The translations under genes and the position numbers were made by a program. Of a DNA stretch of 32,554 nucleotides, positions 31,519 to 32,554 are shown piece after piece. Source of the stretch: Clostridia bacterium (GTDB lineage: Bacteria; Bacillota; Clostridia; Oscillospirales; CAG-272); assembly GCA_017412045.1 (NCBI GenBank), contig JAFQOX010000146.1:1-32554 (forward strand), given 5' to 3'. The number at the start of each line of letters is the position of its first letter. Position 1 is the first letter of the stretch. Below the pieces are notes generated by a model. That model did not search any database. It was given only the letters and a program-made list of their open reading frames with translations, and was not told where the DNA came from.

Positions 31519-32268
31519 GTGAAGATAACAAGATTTTATAACCCCGAAATACCGTACAGCCTTCACGATATGAACGTGATCGGATTTGAGATCAACGGCG
31601 ACAATCTTATTATGAGAACGCAATCGGGTATGCTGAGAACCGCGCCGAACTTCGATCAGGTGGACGGATACCTCGAATTTCTCGATGTGAATTGGGATTA
31701 TTGTTATGCTACCGTGTGCGAAGGTTACTATGGCAATCTCGGCACTTACGAGGGCAAGACCTTCAAGAAAATGTATCTCAAAGACTTCATAGCAGAATTC
31801 CATAATGCAGGCTTCTCCATTACGGACGAATACTACGGTTGGGACCGGGCGCTCTATACGGGATATTTCCACAAGGGCGGCACGATGGGCGAATGTACCA
31901 TTGAGATATATCACAATAACATCATGTTCTACGAGCAGACCGACGACACCCGTGAAATGAAAGAGGTCGTTTTGAGCGCAGACGGAGATCCGTCGCTCTA
32001 TTTGGTGCCTGCCGAGGTCGCGGATCATCTCGCCACCGTTGCAAACGAATTTGCGTCGGAATACGTGTGGCACGGCGAAAAAAGCGGAAGGTTCTTGACG
32101 CTCTGCGGTGAACAGTATGTGGCTTGCTATACCGAGGAAGATTTTATCGAATATCTGAACACGGTGCTGTATCCCGATAAGCCGTCGAAAAAGCTCAAGA
32201 CCTTCGAGGCTTCCGATGACGGGGACGTGCCGGAGGAATATCGGAAATACCCGTACTATAACTTTTAA
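31519..32268 (+). CDS. Unknown protein at the end of the PadR cassette
   Basis: A 249-residue soluble acidic protein, not recognised. Residues 1-75 start MKITRFYNPEIPYSLHDMNVIGFEINGDNLIMRT, a strand-rich fold (only ends relied on: IPYSLHDMNV and NLIMRT). Residues 75-150 hold GTYEGKTFKKMYLKDFIAEF. Residues 150-249 form a separate domain with VPAEVADHLATVANEFASEYVWHG near 162 and YTEEDFIEYLNTVLYPD near 213. The 'SLHDMNV..FEI.GDNLIM' opening is typical of small accessory proteins in clostridial genomes that also carry immunity-like proteins, but no function can be claimed. It starts 12 bases after the DUF2812 gene with GCGAGGTGAT as ribosome binding site, so all three genes share one transcript. 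Confidence 0.72.
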   Translation: MKITRFYNPEIPYSLHDMNVIGFEINGDNLIMRTQSGMLRTAPNFDQVDGYLEFLDVNWDYCYATVCEGYYGNLGTYEGKTFKKMYLKDFIAEFHNAGFSITDEYYGWDRALYTGYFHKGGTMGECTIEIYHNNIMFYEQTDDTREMKEVVLSADGDPSLYLVPAEVADHLATVANEFASEYVWHGEKSGRFLTLCGEQYVACYTEEDFIEYLNTVLYPDKPSKKLKTFEASDDGDVPEEYRKYPYYNF

Positions 32269-32373
32269 TCCTTGTCCCAAAGGCGTCACCTGCGGGTTTT
32301 TCATAGCGATTTTTATAGTTGTGGTTTACCGACTGTTTTGCAATTTCAGATTGCAAAGCATTATTTGAAGACC

Positions 32374-32407
32374 CAAAAAAGGCGGCAGGAAAATATCCCT
32401 GCCGCCT
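32374..32407 (-). terminator. Terminator for a minus-strand gene beyond the right edge
   Basis: A 10-bp GC-rich stem (32380-32389 with about 32398-32407) is followed on the minus strand by six Ts, pointing to a gene outside the window. Confidence 0.75.
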
Positions 32408-32463
32408 CAGACCGTCGAAAAAGCCATGTAGAAAATTCAAAAATAAAAAGTTGCACAAAGCAG

Positions 32464-32540
32464 GGAAGGCTCCCTCTGCACATTATGCGAAGCATAATGT
32501 AGGAGCTGGATTTTGCGAAGCAAAAGACTGAGGGAGAGTG
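32464..32540. repeat. Nested palindromic repeat element
   Basis: Outer arms CTCCCTC (32470-32476) and GAGGGAG (32530-32536) enclose two perfect hairpins: CATTATGC-GAA-GCATAATG (about 32481-32499) and TTTTGC-GAA-GCAAAA (32511-32525). The layout AAGGCTCCCTCT ... GGAGCTGG ... GACTGAGGGAGAG is one I recall from dispersed intergenic repeats of gut Clostridia, so it is probably multi-copy in the genome. Confidence 0.65.
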
Positions 32541-32554
32541 CGTGATTCAAGAAT

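Larger units (their letters stand above)
32269..32554. other. Right-edge intergenic region
   Basis: No gene is supported. It contains a TTTGCAAT/ATTGCAAA dyad (32337-32344 and 32350-32357), a minus-strand terminator and a nested palindromic repeat. No clean stop signal for the plus-strand cassette was seen directly after 32268. Confidence 0.5.

Noticed and set aside
1-32554. CRISPR array, cas genes, transposase or complete prophage
   Set aside because: No regularly spaced direct repeats, no Cas, transposase or integrase motifs were found on either strand.

Overview
The window looks like part of a chromosome from a strictly anaerobic gut-type Firmicute of class Clostridia, possibly Oscillospirales or Christensenellales. 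The pointers are a type III glutamine synthetase, a Re-type citrate synthase, a two-subunit transketolase, formate-tetrahydrofolate ligase under a ZTP riboswitch, a GH127 arabinofuranosidase, BspA-type leucine-rich repeats, a PadR/DUF2812 pair, and consensus sigma-A promoters with strong AGGAGG ribosome binding sites. Genus or species cannot be named from this sequence alone.

Layout. Positions 1-5500, all on the minus strand, hold aspartase plus a phosphomannomutase-like HAD phosphatase, then a GH127 glycosidase followed by an SDR oxidoreductase. Positions 5557-6767 (minus) are the rpsF-ssb-rpsR operon; a cardiolipin synthase gene diverges from it (6886-8427, plus). Positions 8525-10401 (minus) are fhs with its ZTP riboswitch and terminator. 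Positions 10434-13546 (minus) are a glycosyltransferase fused to a CsaB-type pyruvyltransferase, followed by a small DUF11 repeat protein. Positions 13677-15587 (minus) are the two transketolase halves. Positions 15680-18332 (minus) are glnN and a small acidic protein. Positions 18457-22253 are more accessory in character: a small conserved protein, tRNA-Ser(CGA), about 430 bases of nested inverted repeats, a leucine-rich-repeat protein, an unknown protein, a phage-type DUF1492-like protein and a repeat-like intergenic piece. Position 22252-23181 is a DUF368/PopT lipid carrier gene. Positions 23291-28829 (plus) are an operon of Re-citrate synthase, GntR/FCD regulator, aconitase and isocitrate dehydrogenase. 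Positions 28843-29689 hold a NagD-like phosphatase (minus). Positions 29782-32268 (plus) are a PadR-DUF2812-unknown cassette. The right end has a terminator belonging to a gene outside the window and a nested palindromic repeat.

How the genes work together. The citrate synthase-aconitase-isocitrate dehydrogenase operon is the oxidative half of a TCA pathway from acetyl-CoA and oxaloacetate to 2-oxoglutarate, the carbon skeleton for glutamate. GlnN then makes glutamine, and aspartase interconverts aspartate with fumarate and ammonia. Fhs feeds formate into the folate one-carbon pool used for purines, matching its ZTP (purine-stress) riboswitch. PopT, cardiolipin synthase and the GT4-CsaB protein concern the envelope.

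I found no single system that is clearly new. The points most worth a second look are the leader-encoded regulation (glnN attenuator-like hairpin, 54-codon ORF coupled to aspA, rpsF SD-sequestering helix), the charged repeat-containing N-terminal extension of isocitrate dehydrogenase, the GT4-CsaB fusion beside a signal-less surface-type repeat protein, the tRNA-Ser locus with an inverted copy of its 3' end, and a shared TTGACAA(A/G)C promoter signature.
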